Part shown: in pieces, positions 54,449 to 62,805 of the stretch
How positions within the stretch are numbered: position 1 is the stretch's first letter
Layout of the letters: the number at the start of each line of letters is the position of its first letter
NCBI RefSeq assembly: GCF_002352765.1
Contig: NZ_KZ293963.1
Location: forward strand, 1,262,368-1,326,367
Length of the DNA: 64,000 nucleotides
Source: Alteribacter populi
GTDB taxonomy: Bacteria; Bacillota; Bacilli; Bacillales; Salisediminibacteriaceae
Direction of reading: 5' to 3'
Translations under genes and position numbers: made by a program
The notes under the pieces: model-generated
The model's input: only the letters and a program-made list of their open reading frames with translations
Told to the model about the DNA's origin: nothing
The model's database searches: none

Positions 54449-54640
54449 ATGGCAAATAACAATAATAACAACAACCGCAACAACAATAATAATAACAATA
54501 ACAACAACAACAATAATAATAACAACAACAATCAAGAGTTGAACCTTGAAAATGAAAACGTTGAATTAGCAAACGAAAACGATGCACAAAACCTAAACAA
54601 CCGCAATAACAATAACAACAACAATAACAACGATTGCTAA
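54449..54640 (+). CDS. Poly-asparagine small protein
   Basis: A 63-residue low-complexity protein, about two thirds Asn, built from AAC/AAT repeats: an N-terminal poly-Asn block, a central LNLENENVELANENDAQNLN segment and a second poly-Asn block ending NDC. A perfect GGGAGGTGATAAAG-ATG start and a strong terminator show it is a real gene. A single C-terminal Cys could allow disulfide linkage. Resembles small Asn-rich spore or surface proteins only in composition; function unknown. Lies just right of MITE B copy 2. Confidence 0.7.
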   Translation: MANNNNNNNRNNNNNNNNNNNNNNNNNNQELNLENENVELANENDAQNLNNRNNNNNNNNNDC

Positions 54641-54650
54641 GTCAACAAAA

Positions 54651-54692
54651 ATACTCCCTTCTTTATTTACTAAGGGAGGGAGTACTTCGTTT
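54651..54692 (+). terminator. Bidirectional terminator
   Basis: ATACTCCCTTCTT / AAGGGAGGGAGTA hairpin flanked by T-rich and A-rich tracts, between the convergent poly-Asn and permease-prefix genes. Confidence 0.75.
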
Positions 54693-54698
54693 TATCTT

Positions 54699-55358
54699 TT
54701 ATTTTTTTCTACGATCGCTTCCAGTAAAGATCAGTGCTAAAAATAATCCAACACCAACTAATAAGAAAAGCATTGATGAACTTACGGCAATAAAGACTTC
54801 ATTCGTAGCAAATCCTGAGATAGCTCCGACAAATGCTGCAAATAATAGAAGAGCGACCGATATAGCATAAAGCCCCGCGCGTATTTTGTTCATCCCGTAT
54901 TTTTTCTGTGTTTCCCTTGTCAGTCCAGAATAAGTGATCAACGCACCACCAGGAACGACGAAAACAGCAGAACCTACTACACTTTCTGAAGGGAGATCCA
55001 TGAAAAACAACATGGCGGTCGTTAATATTCCAAATAAGATCAATAGCGAGCCGACAACAATTCCGGCTGTTGAGATCCGGTTTGACATCGCAGCATACAC
55101 GGACTGCTTCGCCTTATCCTGGCCTACTTTCCTCATATCATCGACTAACCCGCTTAAATCACCCATGGAAACCACAGCTTCCTTAAACGCCTGATCTTCT
55201 TCCATCCCACGTGATTTGTAATCTGTAATTTTTTCTTTCATGTTTGTAGTGAGCTCTTCTTTTAAATCAAAAAGCTGCTGGCTTTCTCCTATATCCGTAA
55301 ATAAGTTATCAATATATCGTTTCACTTTACGGTCATCATATCTTTTACTATTCCCCAT
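54699..55358 (-). CDS. Permease prefix domain membrane protein
   Basis: A 219-residue protein with a cytoplasmic N-terminal permease-prefix domain (YIDNLFTDIGESQQLFDLKE, then SRGMEEDQAFKEAVVSMGDL) and four transmembrane helices in the C-terminal half. Such proteins are usually paired with a PadR regulator, as here. Likely a membrane-stress or transport partner. Its start overlaps the padR-type gene by 11 nt, so the two are coupled; RBS GGAGAG. Confidence 0.82.
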   Translation of the reverse strand: MGNSKRYDDRKVKRYIDNLFTDIGESQQLFDLKEELTTNMKEKITDYKSRGMEEDQAFKEAVVSMGDLSGLVDDMRKVGQDKAKQSVYAAMSNRISTAGIVVGSLLILFGILTTAMLFFMDLPSESVVGSAVFVVPGGALITYSGLTRETQKKYGMNKIRAGLYAISVALLLFAAFVGAISGFATNEVFIAVSSSMLFLLVGVGLFLALIFTGSDRRKK

Positions 55359-55698
55359 CTTTGATCTCTCCTTTGATCAATTTGTCTAATATTTCCTTAG
55401 CGAACATCCACTCTTCTCTATTTTGCTCGTAACGTTTCTCGCCTTCCCGGGTTATCCGATAATATTTACGTCTTCCTCCTTGCGTTTCATCTCCCCAATA
55501 GGAAAGAATATAGCCTTCTTTCTCTAAACGGCGAAACGCTGTATATAAAGTCGCTTCCTTTAGTTCATACTGATTATTACTTAACTCGATAATCGTTTTG
55601 TAGATCTCGTAGCCGTAGCTATCACCTTGCCGAAGAATATTTAAAATAATCGACACCGTATTGCCTCGAATAAGGTCCGTTGATATTGTTCCACTCAC
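55348..55698 (-). CDS. PadR-family regulator
   Basis: A 116-residue winged-helix repressor of the PadR family (SIILNILRQGDSYGYEIYKT, LKEATLYTAFRRLEKEGYIL, GGRRKYYRITREGEKRY). Probably autoregulates itself and the overlapping membrane protein gene in response to an unknown ligand. Starts after AGGTGAGGTAACGTG; first gene of the pair. Confidence 0.92.
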   Translation of the reverse strand: MSGTISTDLIRGNTVSIILNILRQGDSYGYEIYKTIIELSNNQYELKEATLYTAFRRLEKEGYILSYWGDETQGGRRKYYRITREGEKRYEQNREEWMFAKEILDKLIKGEIKDGE

Positions 55699-56175
55699 GT
55701 TACCTCACCTCCTACTATACACTTTATGAAATATTACTGTGTGTGTCAAGGTAATGTGTGTGGAATTTTTTAATCTAATAAAAATTGCTTTATAATTAAG
55801 ATTAGATCTTCACTCGAATTCCTGGGCACCAGTGCGACATACGTTCTTCCTTCACTTCGTTCGGATTCATGGTGTCTTCAGTAGTTACTTTTCCCGCTGA
55901 AGTCGCCGCCTTTCGCTCTTTCGTTATAAATCAATAACGACAATCTATGCGCGAAAAGATTGTTGCTATTTGTTTTTTGAGCTTTTAGGCAAGCGCATGC
56001 TTGCCTAAAAGCAACAAACTTTACGAAAACAGCCTATTAAAAACAACGTTAGCTTCCGCCGTATGTTTTAAAGTCTCAATGATGCTTTCCGCCAAATCTT
56101 AATGAAACAATGTAGAAAAAAATCAATTTTGTTTAGAATAAGTGGACTTTTGTGTAGAGAAAAGCCTGTTTTATG
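55699..56175. other. Gene-free region with repeat debris
   Basis: Holds the PadR promoter (TGTGTGTGTC-rich) and, at 55800-56040, a degenerate repeat module (CTGGGCACCAGTGCGACATACG and GGCAAGCGCATGCTTGCC palindrome followed by AAACTTTACGAAAACAGCC). No gene seen. Confidence 0.4.
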
Positions 56176-56387
56176 TAGAGGTTGCTGAATAAGTAGCATA
56201 CGCCTACATGGCAAGAGGATATGCTCTTTCTCATGGAGAGAATCTGCAAGGAAATAACTCTTCTTTTGCTAAAAGCCTTGCACTTGATTTTGAGAGAGCC
56301 AAGGAGGCTGATGCGTTGCCTGCGGAAAGCGAACCATGGAAGCGGCACCCTTTGTATTTGGGTTCTAGAGTTATTCAGCAATCCCTA
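56176..56387 (+). mobile_element. MITE family B, copy 3
   Basis: A 212-bp element with TIRs TAGAGGTTGCTGAATAAG and TTATTCAGCAATCCCTA, same orientation as copy 2 and lacking the internal block found in copy 2. With copy 2 it brackets the poly-Asn and padR genes. Confidence 0.78.
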
Positions 56388-56412
56388 TGTAAAAATTTCT
56401 CCCAACAACAGG

Positions 56413-56443
56413 AAGGGATGCACCCTAAATGGCACATCCCTTT
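56413..56443 (-). terminator. Stem-loop after the dehydrogenase gene
   Basis: AAGGGATG / CATCCCTT hairpin, six bases beyond the stop; without a T-tract on the minus strand. Confidence 0.5.
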
Positions 56444-56448
56444 CGAAT

Positions 56449-57444
56449 TTATTTACTTATCGCAAAACCAACCTTCCCAAGCTGATTCGCTTTTTCCAGC
56501 TTATTGAATGCTTCTTCGTATTGCTCAAGAGGAAATACCTCATCCAACACCGGTCTAATTTCATGTGTCTTAATAAATGAAAGCATTTCTTTATACTCCT
56601 CCGAACTCCCCATCGTAGAGCCGAGCAGGTTAAGCTGCCCGTAGAAAAACTTCCTCAAATCAAAATCAATCATATCACCTGTAGATGAGCCAAATGTAAC
56701 AATCGTTCCACCACGCCGCAACGTATCAAGCGATTTATTAAACGTTGCTGCTCCGACACATTCAATGACGAGATCCATTTTTGCTCCACCAAGCTCTTGC
56801 TCCCAATCTCCGTGACTGTCAATAGCTTTTTCAGCGCCTAATTCAAGCGCTTTTGTTCGTTTTTCTTCTGAACGCGACGATACATATACAGTAGCTCCAG
56901 CAGCTTTGGCAAATTGTAAGAGAAATGTTGCAACACCACTGCCGATTCCCGGAATAAAAACCTTCATACCTGGTTGAACCTCGCCTCTTGTAAACAAAGC
57001 GCGATAAGCAGTTAGTGCAGCTAACGAGAGTACACCAGCTTCTTCCCAAGTTAAATAATCCGGCTTAGTTTCGACACTGTCCGCTGGTACGATCACATAC
57101 TCTGCAAAAGTTCCGTCACTGGGGAAGCCGAGTACTTCAAACCCTTGCGGCGGAGCATCACTGGTGTTGGGCCAGTGTAATCCTGGATTAATCATCACTT
57201 CATCGCCGATTTTTACATTAGACACATTTTCTCCTATTGAATCAATGACGCCAGCACCGTCAGATCCGATTATAAACGGTGGATCCGTTTCTTTGTGACG
57301 ATCAAGAACGAACAAGTCCCGGTGATTAAGACCAGCTGCCTTTACCTTGATACGCACTTGTTCGGATTCTGGCTCTGTCACCTTCATATCTGAAAAGGAT
57401 AGCCCATTAAACCCTTTTATCTTTTCATGGATTACTGCTTTCAT
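56449..57444 (-). CDS. Zinc-type MDR dehydrogenase / quinone oxidoreductase-like
   Basis: A 331-residue medium-chain dehydrogenase/reductase, close to B. subtilis YogA. N-terminal GroES-like domain (KVKAAGLNHRDLFVLDRHKE, GSDGAGVIDSIGENV, GDEVMINPGLHW) and Rossmann domain with NAD(P)-binding (VFIPGIGSGVATFLLQFAKA and YVSSRSEEKRTKALELGA). The structural zinc Cys cluster is absent, favouring the quinone-reductase-like group. RBS AAGGAGCG. Substrate unknown. Confidence 0.88.
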   Translation of the reverse strand: MKAVIHEKIKGFNGLSFSDMKVTEPESEQVRIKVKAAGLNHRDLFVLDRHKETDPPFIIGSDGAGVIDSIGENVSNVKIGDEVMINPGLHWPNTSDAPPQGFEVLGFPSDGTFAEYVIVPADSVETKPDYLTWEEAGVLSLAALTAYRALFTRGEVQPGMKVFIPGIGSGVATFLLQFAKAAGATVYVSSRSEEKRTKALELGAEKAIDSHGDWEQELGGAKMDLVIECVGAATFNKSLDTLRRGGTIVTFGSSTGDMIDFDLRKFFYGQLNLLGSTMGSSEEYKEMLSFIKTHEIRPVLDEVFPLEQYEEAFNKLEKANQLGKVGFAISK

Positions 57445-57777
57445 CGAATCGCTCCTTATGCTGCAGATGTAAATTCTAGTATAAAGAAAACTTTGCGCAA
57501 TTTCTAATGGAAGGCGTCAGGAAATGTCATTTTTAGCGTGTAAATCTTACCTCTCCCCTTAACAAAAACACTACCTTCTTCCTATATACGATTCTATTTT
57601 CATACTAATTAAACACTTTCTATTAGAAAAATAGACCTATCTTTCTGCATGCTCCAAATAATGACAAACTATTTCGACTTTTTATGTTATATTTTCTTCA
57701 TCTAAGGGGGTGAGGGTCAAAAAAAGGGTGGTGGTGTCATTTTAAAGAGTCATGAAAAAAAATTGGGAGGTTTTGCT
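57445..57777. other. Divergent intergenic region
   Basis: About 330 bp, AT-rich, presumably with promoters for the dehydrogenase and the S15 peptidase genes. A TTATGTTATATTTTC tract is near 57680. No gene or clear operator. Confidence 0.35.
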
Positions 57778-59604
57778 ATGAAAAATAAGTTTATTCTAGT
57801 TACATTTAGTTTCCTTTTGTTTCTTTCGCTTTTTTCAGTTCCTTCCTTTTCCGATGCATCGGACGAATTGCAATTAAATGGGACAATTCTAGAAACAGCC
57901 ACAGAGTCTACCTACATAGAGATTGAGGACGGTGTAACGCAACCTATTTATTCCACTGAAGATGCTATCGTTGAGGAGCTTTTAGTAGAAACGTCGGTTG
58001 ATAGTGATGATTCTGGTGAACTAGATCTTGTTTCGATTCAGGTGATGCGACCTAATACGGAGGAAGGAATCGAAGTACCCGTCATTTTTGAAATGAGCCC
58101 TTATCGTGCTGGGTTAGACTGGTCGGTTCCTTTCTTTGACGTCGATGTAGAGCTCAACCCTGTGCCTCATCCTGGAAAAGGCAGAGGACGCGGTCCGAAT
58201 GCTGAGCCCGCCACTCTTGGTAATTTAGGAAACTACTATGTTCCACGCGGGTATGCAGTTATTTTAGGAGAAAGCATTGGTAGTGGAAAGTCAACTGGTT
58301 GTGCTACGACGGGTGACTACCAAGAGATTCTCGGAACAAAAGCCGTTATTGACTGGCTGAATGGCGAAGCACGAGCATTTAACTCAGATGGTGAAGAAGT
58401 CTCAGCTGATTGGACAACAGGAAACGTCGGAATGGTCGGGGCATCGTATAACGGAACATTGCCAAACGGTCTTGCAACTACTGGTGTTGAAGGTTTAAAG
58501 ACGATTGTACCGATCGTTGCGATCAGCAGCTGGTATGACTACTTCAGAGCAAACGGTGCCGTTGTTGCGCCTGGCGGTTATCAAGGTGAGGACGCGAGCG
58601 TTTTAGCTGGGTTCGTAACGACGCGTGATGATGCTGAAGTTTGTAAAGACGTTCTTGATCAACTCGTGATCGATGAAGACCGTGTAACAGGTGATTATAA
58701 TGAATTTTGGGACGACCGTAACTATCTAAACGATGTAAAAAATATTGAAGCGAGTGTCCTTCTTGCGCATGGGCTTAACGATTGGAATGTAAAAACAAAG
58801 CAATTTGCCCAGTGGTGGGAAGCTTTAGAGCAGCACAATGTTGATCGCAAGCTTTGGCTGCATCAAGGTGGACACGGAGCACCAGGTGGCGGCTGGCAAC
58901 AAGAACAGCATCGCTGGTTTGACTACTGGTTATATGGTTTAGAAAACGGAATGATGGATGAAGATATGGTCAACATTCAACGTGAAGATCGCTCTTGGGT
59001 AGAACAAGAAAACTGGCCGCATGTCGATACAGAGACGACGAAGCTTTATTTAGAGGCTGCTGGTGATGGAACAGGCTCCCTTGAAAGTCGACCGGTTCCG
59101 AATGATCCGCACCACTCACAGGAGCTCATTGATGATCCACAAACGCGTGCCAATGATCTTGTAGCAGATCCTGATAGTGACCATCCTAATCGCTTAGTTT
59201 ATCAAACTGATGTGCTGGCAGAAGATACTCATATGAGCGGAACACCGGAAGTCAGTATCCGGGCTAGCATTGATGAGCCGGTTGCAAACTTAACGGCATT
59301 ACTTGTTGAGTACGACGAATCTGGTAATGCAAACATTATTACCCGCGGCTGGATGGATCCACAAAACATTCATTCAGATGAACGCTCAATTAGTATCGTT
59401 CCAGATCGAGATTATACATTTGAATGGGACATGCAGCCTCATGATTATGTATTCGAAGCCGGAAATCGAATCGGCGTTGTCTTAATCGCAAGTGATTATG
59501 ATTACACGTTGCGTCCTTCAGGAGGAACGGAAATTTCGGTTGTTCCTACGAGAAGTAAAGTAATGCTTCCGATTGTTGGAGGGAAGAGTGCTTTTCAAGA
59601 TTAA
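57778..59604 (+). CDS. Secreted X-Pro dipeptidyl-peptidase / CocE-type hydrolase (S15)
   Basis: Exported serine hydrolase of 608 residues. Signal peptide (KNKFILVTFSFLLFLSLFSV) then an alpha/beta-hydrolase with GESIGSGKSTGCATTGDYQE (specific to S15 Xaa-Pro peptidases), nucleophile elbow MVGASYNGTLP, acid in HGLNDWNVKTKQF and His in HQGGHGAPGGG, plus a C-terminal jelly-roll (SIVPDRDYTFEWDMQPHDYV). Predicted to release X-Pro dipeptides outside the cell. ATG 57778 is preceded by GGGAGG; the upstream ATG at 57763 overlaps it. Confidence 0.9.
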   Translation: MKNKFILVTFSFLLFLSLFSVPSFSDASDELQLNGTILETATESTYIEIEDGVTQPIYSTEDAIVEELLVETSVDSDDSGELDLVSIQVMRPNTEEGIEVPVIFEMSPYRAGLDWSVPFFDVDVELNPVPHPGKGRGRGPNAEPATLGNLGNYYVPRGYAVILGESIGSGKSTGCATTGDYQEILGTKAVIDWLNGEARAFNSDGEEVSADWTTGNVGMVGASYNGTLPNGLATTGVEGLKTIVPIVAISSWYDYFRANGAVVAPGGYQGEDASVLAGFVTTRDDAEVCKDVLDQLVIDEDRVTGDYNEFWDDRNYLNDVKNIEASVLLAHGLNDWNVKTKQFAQWWEALEQHNVDRKLWLHQGGHGAPGGGWQQEQHRWFDYWLYGLENGMMDEDMVNIQREDRSWVEQENWPHVDTETTKLYLEAAGDGTGSLESRPVPNDPHHSQELIDDPQTRANDLVADPDSDHPNRLVYQTDVLAEDTHMSGTPEVSIRASIDEPVANLTALLVEYDESGNANIITRGWMDPQNIHSDERSISIVPDRDYTFEWDMQPHDYVFEAGNRIGVVLIASDYDYTLRPSGGTEISVVPTRSKVMLPIVGGKSAFQD

Positions 59605-59611
59605 TAGAAGA

Positions 59612-60082
59612 AAAGCGCAAGGTGCCCGCTAATCGGCGACATGCAAATGTTCTGTCCGATAAAAAGTGCTTTTTACTTTTAATGATTATCCCCTTTGCTC
59701 AGAATTATGAAGGCATCAGCCATGTTTACTATTTCACTTTTAATTATGGCTCTTTTCGTATGTATTGTTGCTTTTAATCTTCGCAGCTGAAATAAACTGC
59801 GACATATATTACCGCTTCGGAAATACACTACGCTTTCCGTGGAAAGCGACTGTCCGGAGCGGAAATCAATCTACTTCTATGTCGCAGTTTATATATTTTG
59901 TGTCAAGAACAACAATCTTTTAGAAAACAGCCTTACTTATAAAGGCCCGAAGACATCACGACACTTCTACAGAAGTATAATATGCTTCTCATATGAATGA
60001 TTTCTAAGCTAATGACATACTCATATTTACTTTTAATCGGGCAGGGTTATTTGACACGGGACGATGGCACCTTACGCTAGAC
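59612..60082. repeat. Hairpin repeat split by a MITE
   Basis: Arms AGCGCAAGGTGCC (59613-59625 region) and GGCACCTTACGCT (60069-60081 region) are inverted copies, as in the leader element at 31915-32105, but here MITE A copy 3 lies between them. Confidence 0.55.
59681..60025 (+). mobile_element. MITE family A, copy 3
   Basis: A 345-bp element, AATGATTATCCCC to GACATACTCATA, flanked by direct repeat TTTACTTTT (59672-59680 and 60026-60034). Orientation and inner module match copy 1. No gene. Confidence 0.85.
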
Positions 60083-60104
60083 ACCGAGACGTAGATTTTG
60101 TCGA

Positions 60105-60565
60105 GTACTATTCAAGTTCATGTGTCCCTGATAAGACCAATACAGGGTAGGTCTTTTCCTCAGCCGGAGTTACCCGATACCATCGGTACTACGCATCCAT
60201 CCGACTTTTTAAATGACATTTGGTTTTCTCACTTTGTGTCACTTGTCCACCATACTTTCTGTCCGAAAGATCATTCAAGGGTTCCCGAGTTGCCCTATCC
60301 TATCTATACCCAGCGTGCCGAGGTCACAGGCTCCGGGGAAACCTCTCCTCACTCGCCCTACCGTTTGGCGGGAGGTTGCTTCCTGAAATTATAAGATCAT
60401 CAGCTTTCCCAGGTCATAAGATATCAGAGCCGGGTCCCTTCAATCGCTTAGCTTACGGCCCACTGTCTTACTGTCTACGCTTAAAGGTTATGGTTACACA
60501 CAATCCAATCCTCCAAGACTCATTACGGGTGAGTGTCTAACCCTTTCAACCCATTATAGGATACG
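60105..60565 (-). mobile_element. Truncated group II intron RNA
   Basis: Read on the minus strand the region carries phrases typical of bacterial group II introns: GGAGCCTGTGACCTCGGCAC, GGGCAACTCGGGAACCC, GTGACACAAAGTGAGAAAACC, AGTCGGATGGATGCGTAGTA and CTGTATTGGTCTTATCAGGG before a would-be maturase start. The maturase gene and domains V-VI are missing; the sequence breaks into the hairpin repeat near 60100. It is a dead 5' fragment. Identification is from remembered sequence patterns. Confidence 0.6.
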
Positions 60566-60991
60566 TCTTATTCTCCTCGTTCTATAAATTCTGGTCTTTA
60601 AAAAAAGAATTGAGTAACAGTCTGGAGACAGTTTCGTTCGCAACTGAATCCATTCCCTTGTCTGGTTTTAATTGTACATAAAAGTTATAAAAGTAGCAGT
60701 TGTTAGTATATCTTATCAATCAGTGCTCATTAGTGCTTTTTAAAATCAGGGGATTTATAACAAAAACACATCTCTTTTAACTACTTATTGCCACAATCTA
60801 ATAATTAACAATTAATAGTAATATATTACTATTTTACATAAAAAGAAGTTATATCATTCCAGATGACGCCACTTTGTGCAATATTATCCAATGCTGCAAG
60901 CTAGGAAGGATATAGCAAAGTTTAATAGTAATAACTTTAATTATTTATTCTCTCTCACCTTGCACATATAAATATTGGGGGGATATTCTTT
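60566..60991. other. AT-rich upstream region with palindrome
   Basis: Contains the 16-bp palindrome TAGTAATATATTACTA (60827-60842) and a second partial TTTAATAGTAATAACTTTAA near 60920, possible operators for the secreted-protein gene. No gene. Confidence 0.35.
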
Positions 60992-61606
60992 ATGATGAAT
61001 GTTAAAAAAATATGTGGTATTTTTATGGTAGTAATTCTGTTTTTTACAATTACAGTAAGCGAATCTTTTGCAAAAACTAATAATGAAGATGACCTAACCA
61101 CAGAGGAAATAATTGAAAAGCTAGAAGAAATTGACACAAAGTATGAAGTTGGAGATAGATTAAGTGATGATGATGCAGAGTTTATCAAAGAGTATGCTAA
61201 AATGGATGTAGTTTACGAAGCAACAGAGATTCAACCTCTAGGAGGAAATTCCTTTATTAGAACTGGCCAAAATAATAGTGGTAGTGTTAGAGCTAGAGCA
61301 GCAGGAACTGTTGGCTCTTCTCACGGGATTATAAATAACTCTTACTATGCTAACTTCACAACAAGTATTACTACCGGTGGTTATCTTGTTAATAGTATTA
61401 GAAATAGCGTGTCACATTCAGCATATGGAGCTATTGGTTCTGGAGGCATAGGAAAAGTTTTTTCTGGCTCTAAAGGTACAACATGCGTTACTAATACCTG
61501 TGAATCAAATTTGAAAGAAAGTTATTCAGCTTCCGTAGCATATTCAAGTACTATTGCTAGAGCTACAATTAATTGGTCTAGTGGATCGTTTACAATTACT
61601 GATTAA
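60992..61606 (+). CDS. Secreted protein of unknown family
   Basis: A 204-residue exported protein: signal peptide (KKICGIFMVVILFFTITVSE, cleavage near SFA-K), an acidic helical pro-region (TTEEIIEKLEEIDTKYEVGD then DDAEFIKEYAKMDV), and a Ser/Gly/Asn-rich C-terminal domain with two close Cys (GTTCVTNTCES) that could form a disulfide. This layout fits a secreted propeptide-bearing protein or bacteriocin-like toxin, but I recognise no family. RBS GGGGGATATTC. The small membrane protein 20 bp downstream is in the same operon. Confidence 0.7.
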   Translation: MMNVKKICGIFMVVILFFTITVSESFAKTNNEDDLTTEEIIEKLEEIDTKYEVGDRLSDDDAEFIKEYAKMDVVYEATEIQPLGGNSFIRTGQNNSGSVRARAAGTVGSSHGIINNSYYANFTTSITTGGYLVNSIRNSVSHSAYGAIGSGGIGKVFSGSKGTTCVTNTCESNLKESYSASVAYSSTIARATINWSSGSFTITD

Positions 61607-61626
61607 TTACTAAGGTGGTGAATTCT

Positions 61627-61746
61627 ATGGCTTTTAATAATTTTAATTTTGTTGGGTTTATAATTTTAATCATATCTATTGTACTTCTTGTACTTTTAGG
61701 AAAAAAAATTATCAACAAATTAAAACTAAGAGAAAACAAACAATAG
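61627..61746 (+). CDS. 39-residue single-helix membrane protein
   Basis: MAFNNFNFVGFIILIISIVL followed by LVLLGKKIINKLKLRENKQ: one transmembrane helix and a basic cytoplasmic tail, after an excellent AGGTGGTGAATTCT RBS. It follows the secreted-protein gene by 20 bp. Could be an immunity, anchoring or secretion-helper peptide for it (inference). Confidence 0.65.
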   Translation: MAFNNFNFVGFIILIISIVLLVLLGKKIINKLKLRENKQ

Positions 61747-61867
61747 AATTCTAATTTTACTAGATAAGAAAAAACGCATAGCGGTTCATTCTTCCTTTAT
61801 AAAAAAGCTCAAGGCACCAGGAGCTAGACGTCGATACGTATATTTTGATGCTTTCTGAACTCTCGAG

Positions 61868-61900
61868 AAAAACGCTAGGTGCAGCTTCTAGCGTTTTTCT
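61868..61900 (+). terminator. Terminator
   Basis: AAAACGCTAG / CTAGCGTTTT hairpin followed by TCTTCTTGG, usable by both the upstream operon and the convergent FMN reductase gene. Confidence 0.7.
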
Positions 61901-61977
61901 TCTTGGTTTCTTTTTCCTGATCGAGCTGCACTTAGACTTATGGAGGTGGTCCCAACTTTGCGCGTTTCTCCTGACTC

Positions 61978-62532
61978 CTATTCTTTCTTAAGCCTCTCGA
62001 TCCATTGCTGGAAAGCTTCAAGACACTCATCTAGGATGTCAAGCGTACTTTCATCGCTGATCTTCCCTTCGTTATCGAATAGCTTGTGGGCGCTTCCGAT
62101 ATAAACTTCTGGTTGGTTAAGGACGTGAGCACCGCATGCAGTAAGGGTCTGCTTTACTTGTACTTGGGCAAATGCGGTTCCGAGAATGCTCGGGGACGCG
62201 CCAATGACAGCTGCTGGTTTTCCGTTTAAAGCATTTCTATTGGTCATGCTTCCAGCCCAATCAAGCGCATTCTTTAATACTCCGGGTATGCCGTGACTAT
62301 ACTCAGGTGTGACGATAAAAACCCCATCAGCTTCAATAATTTTCTCTTTAAACGCTTGGACTGCTAGTGGATCGCCACCTTCTTCGTCATCTGCATTAAA
62401 AAGTGGAATGTCACTTAGCACCACGATTTCAAATTCAAAGACACCCTCACTCTGACTTTTCACCTGGTCAAGTACTTTTTTATTTAAAGATTCTTTACGC
62501 AAGCTTCCGGCAAATCCAATCACTTTTTTCAT
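61978..62532 (-). CDS. NADPH-dependent FMN reductase
   Basis: A 184-residue flavodoxin-like reductase of the YieF/ChrR/azobenzene-reductase group. The FMN phosphate loop is GSLRKESLNKKVLD, followed by PLFNADDEEGGDPLAVQAFK and the TPEYSHGIPGVLKNALDWAG signature. Likely reduces quinones, azo dyes or metal oxyanions with NAD(P)H. GAGGAGG RBS before ATG. Monocistronic. Confidence 0.92.
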   Translation of the reverse strand: MKKVIGFAGSLRKESLNKKVLDQVKSQSEGVFEFEIVVLSDIPLFNADDEEGGDPLAVQAFKEKIIEADGVFIVTPEYSHGIPGVLKNALDWAGSMTNRNALNGKPAAVIGASPSILGTAFAQVQVKQTLTACGAHVLNQPEVYIGSAHKLFDNEGKISDESTLDILDECLEAFQQWIERLKKE

Positions 62533-62805
62533 CGATAATATCCTCCTCTTTACTTTGCTCCTCTTTACCCATCTTCGGTAATCCTTTAGCTGTTTCCTTC
62601 ATTTCCAAGTAACATCAATTGACGGTATCCTTCCATTCCTTTAAGATAAAGAGGGATTATTATTTCTAGTTGCGAAATATTTGTCCAAAAAGATGACGGG
62701 CCTATTATCGGGCTTCGTCTTTCTTTTTTGATATTAGCCATCATATTTTTATAAAATTGAGTGTTCGAGTTTTTGAACTTCCTCTATAAGAAAGAAGGAT
62801 TTCCT
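62533..62805. other. Divergent region with stem-loop leader
   Basis: Between divergent reductase and exporter genes. A GU-rich stem-loop around 62691-62720 (AGATGACGGGCC...GGGCTTCGTCTTT) followed by TTTCTTTTTTG looks like a terminator inside the leader of the exporter gene. Confidence 0.4.

Noticed and set aside
54449..54640. AAC/AAT repeats considered as a CRISPR or tandem-repeat array
   Set aside because: Units are plain codon repeats with no spacers; the frame, RBS and terminator support a protein gene.
60098..60540. Two overlapping plus-strand frames of ~100 residues
   Set aside because: They lie antisense to the group II intron RNA fragment and have proline/cysteine-rich nonsense composition.
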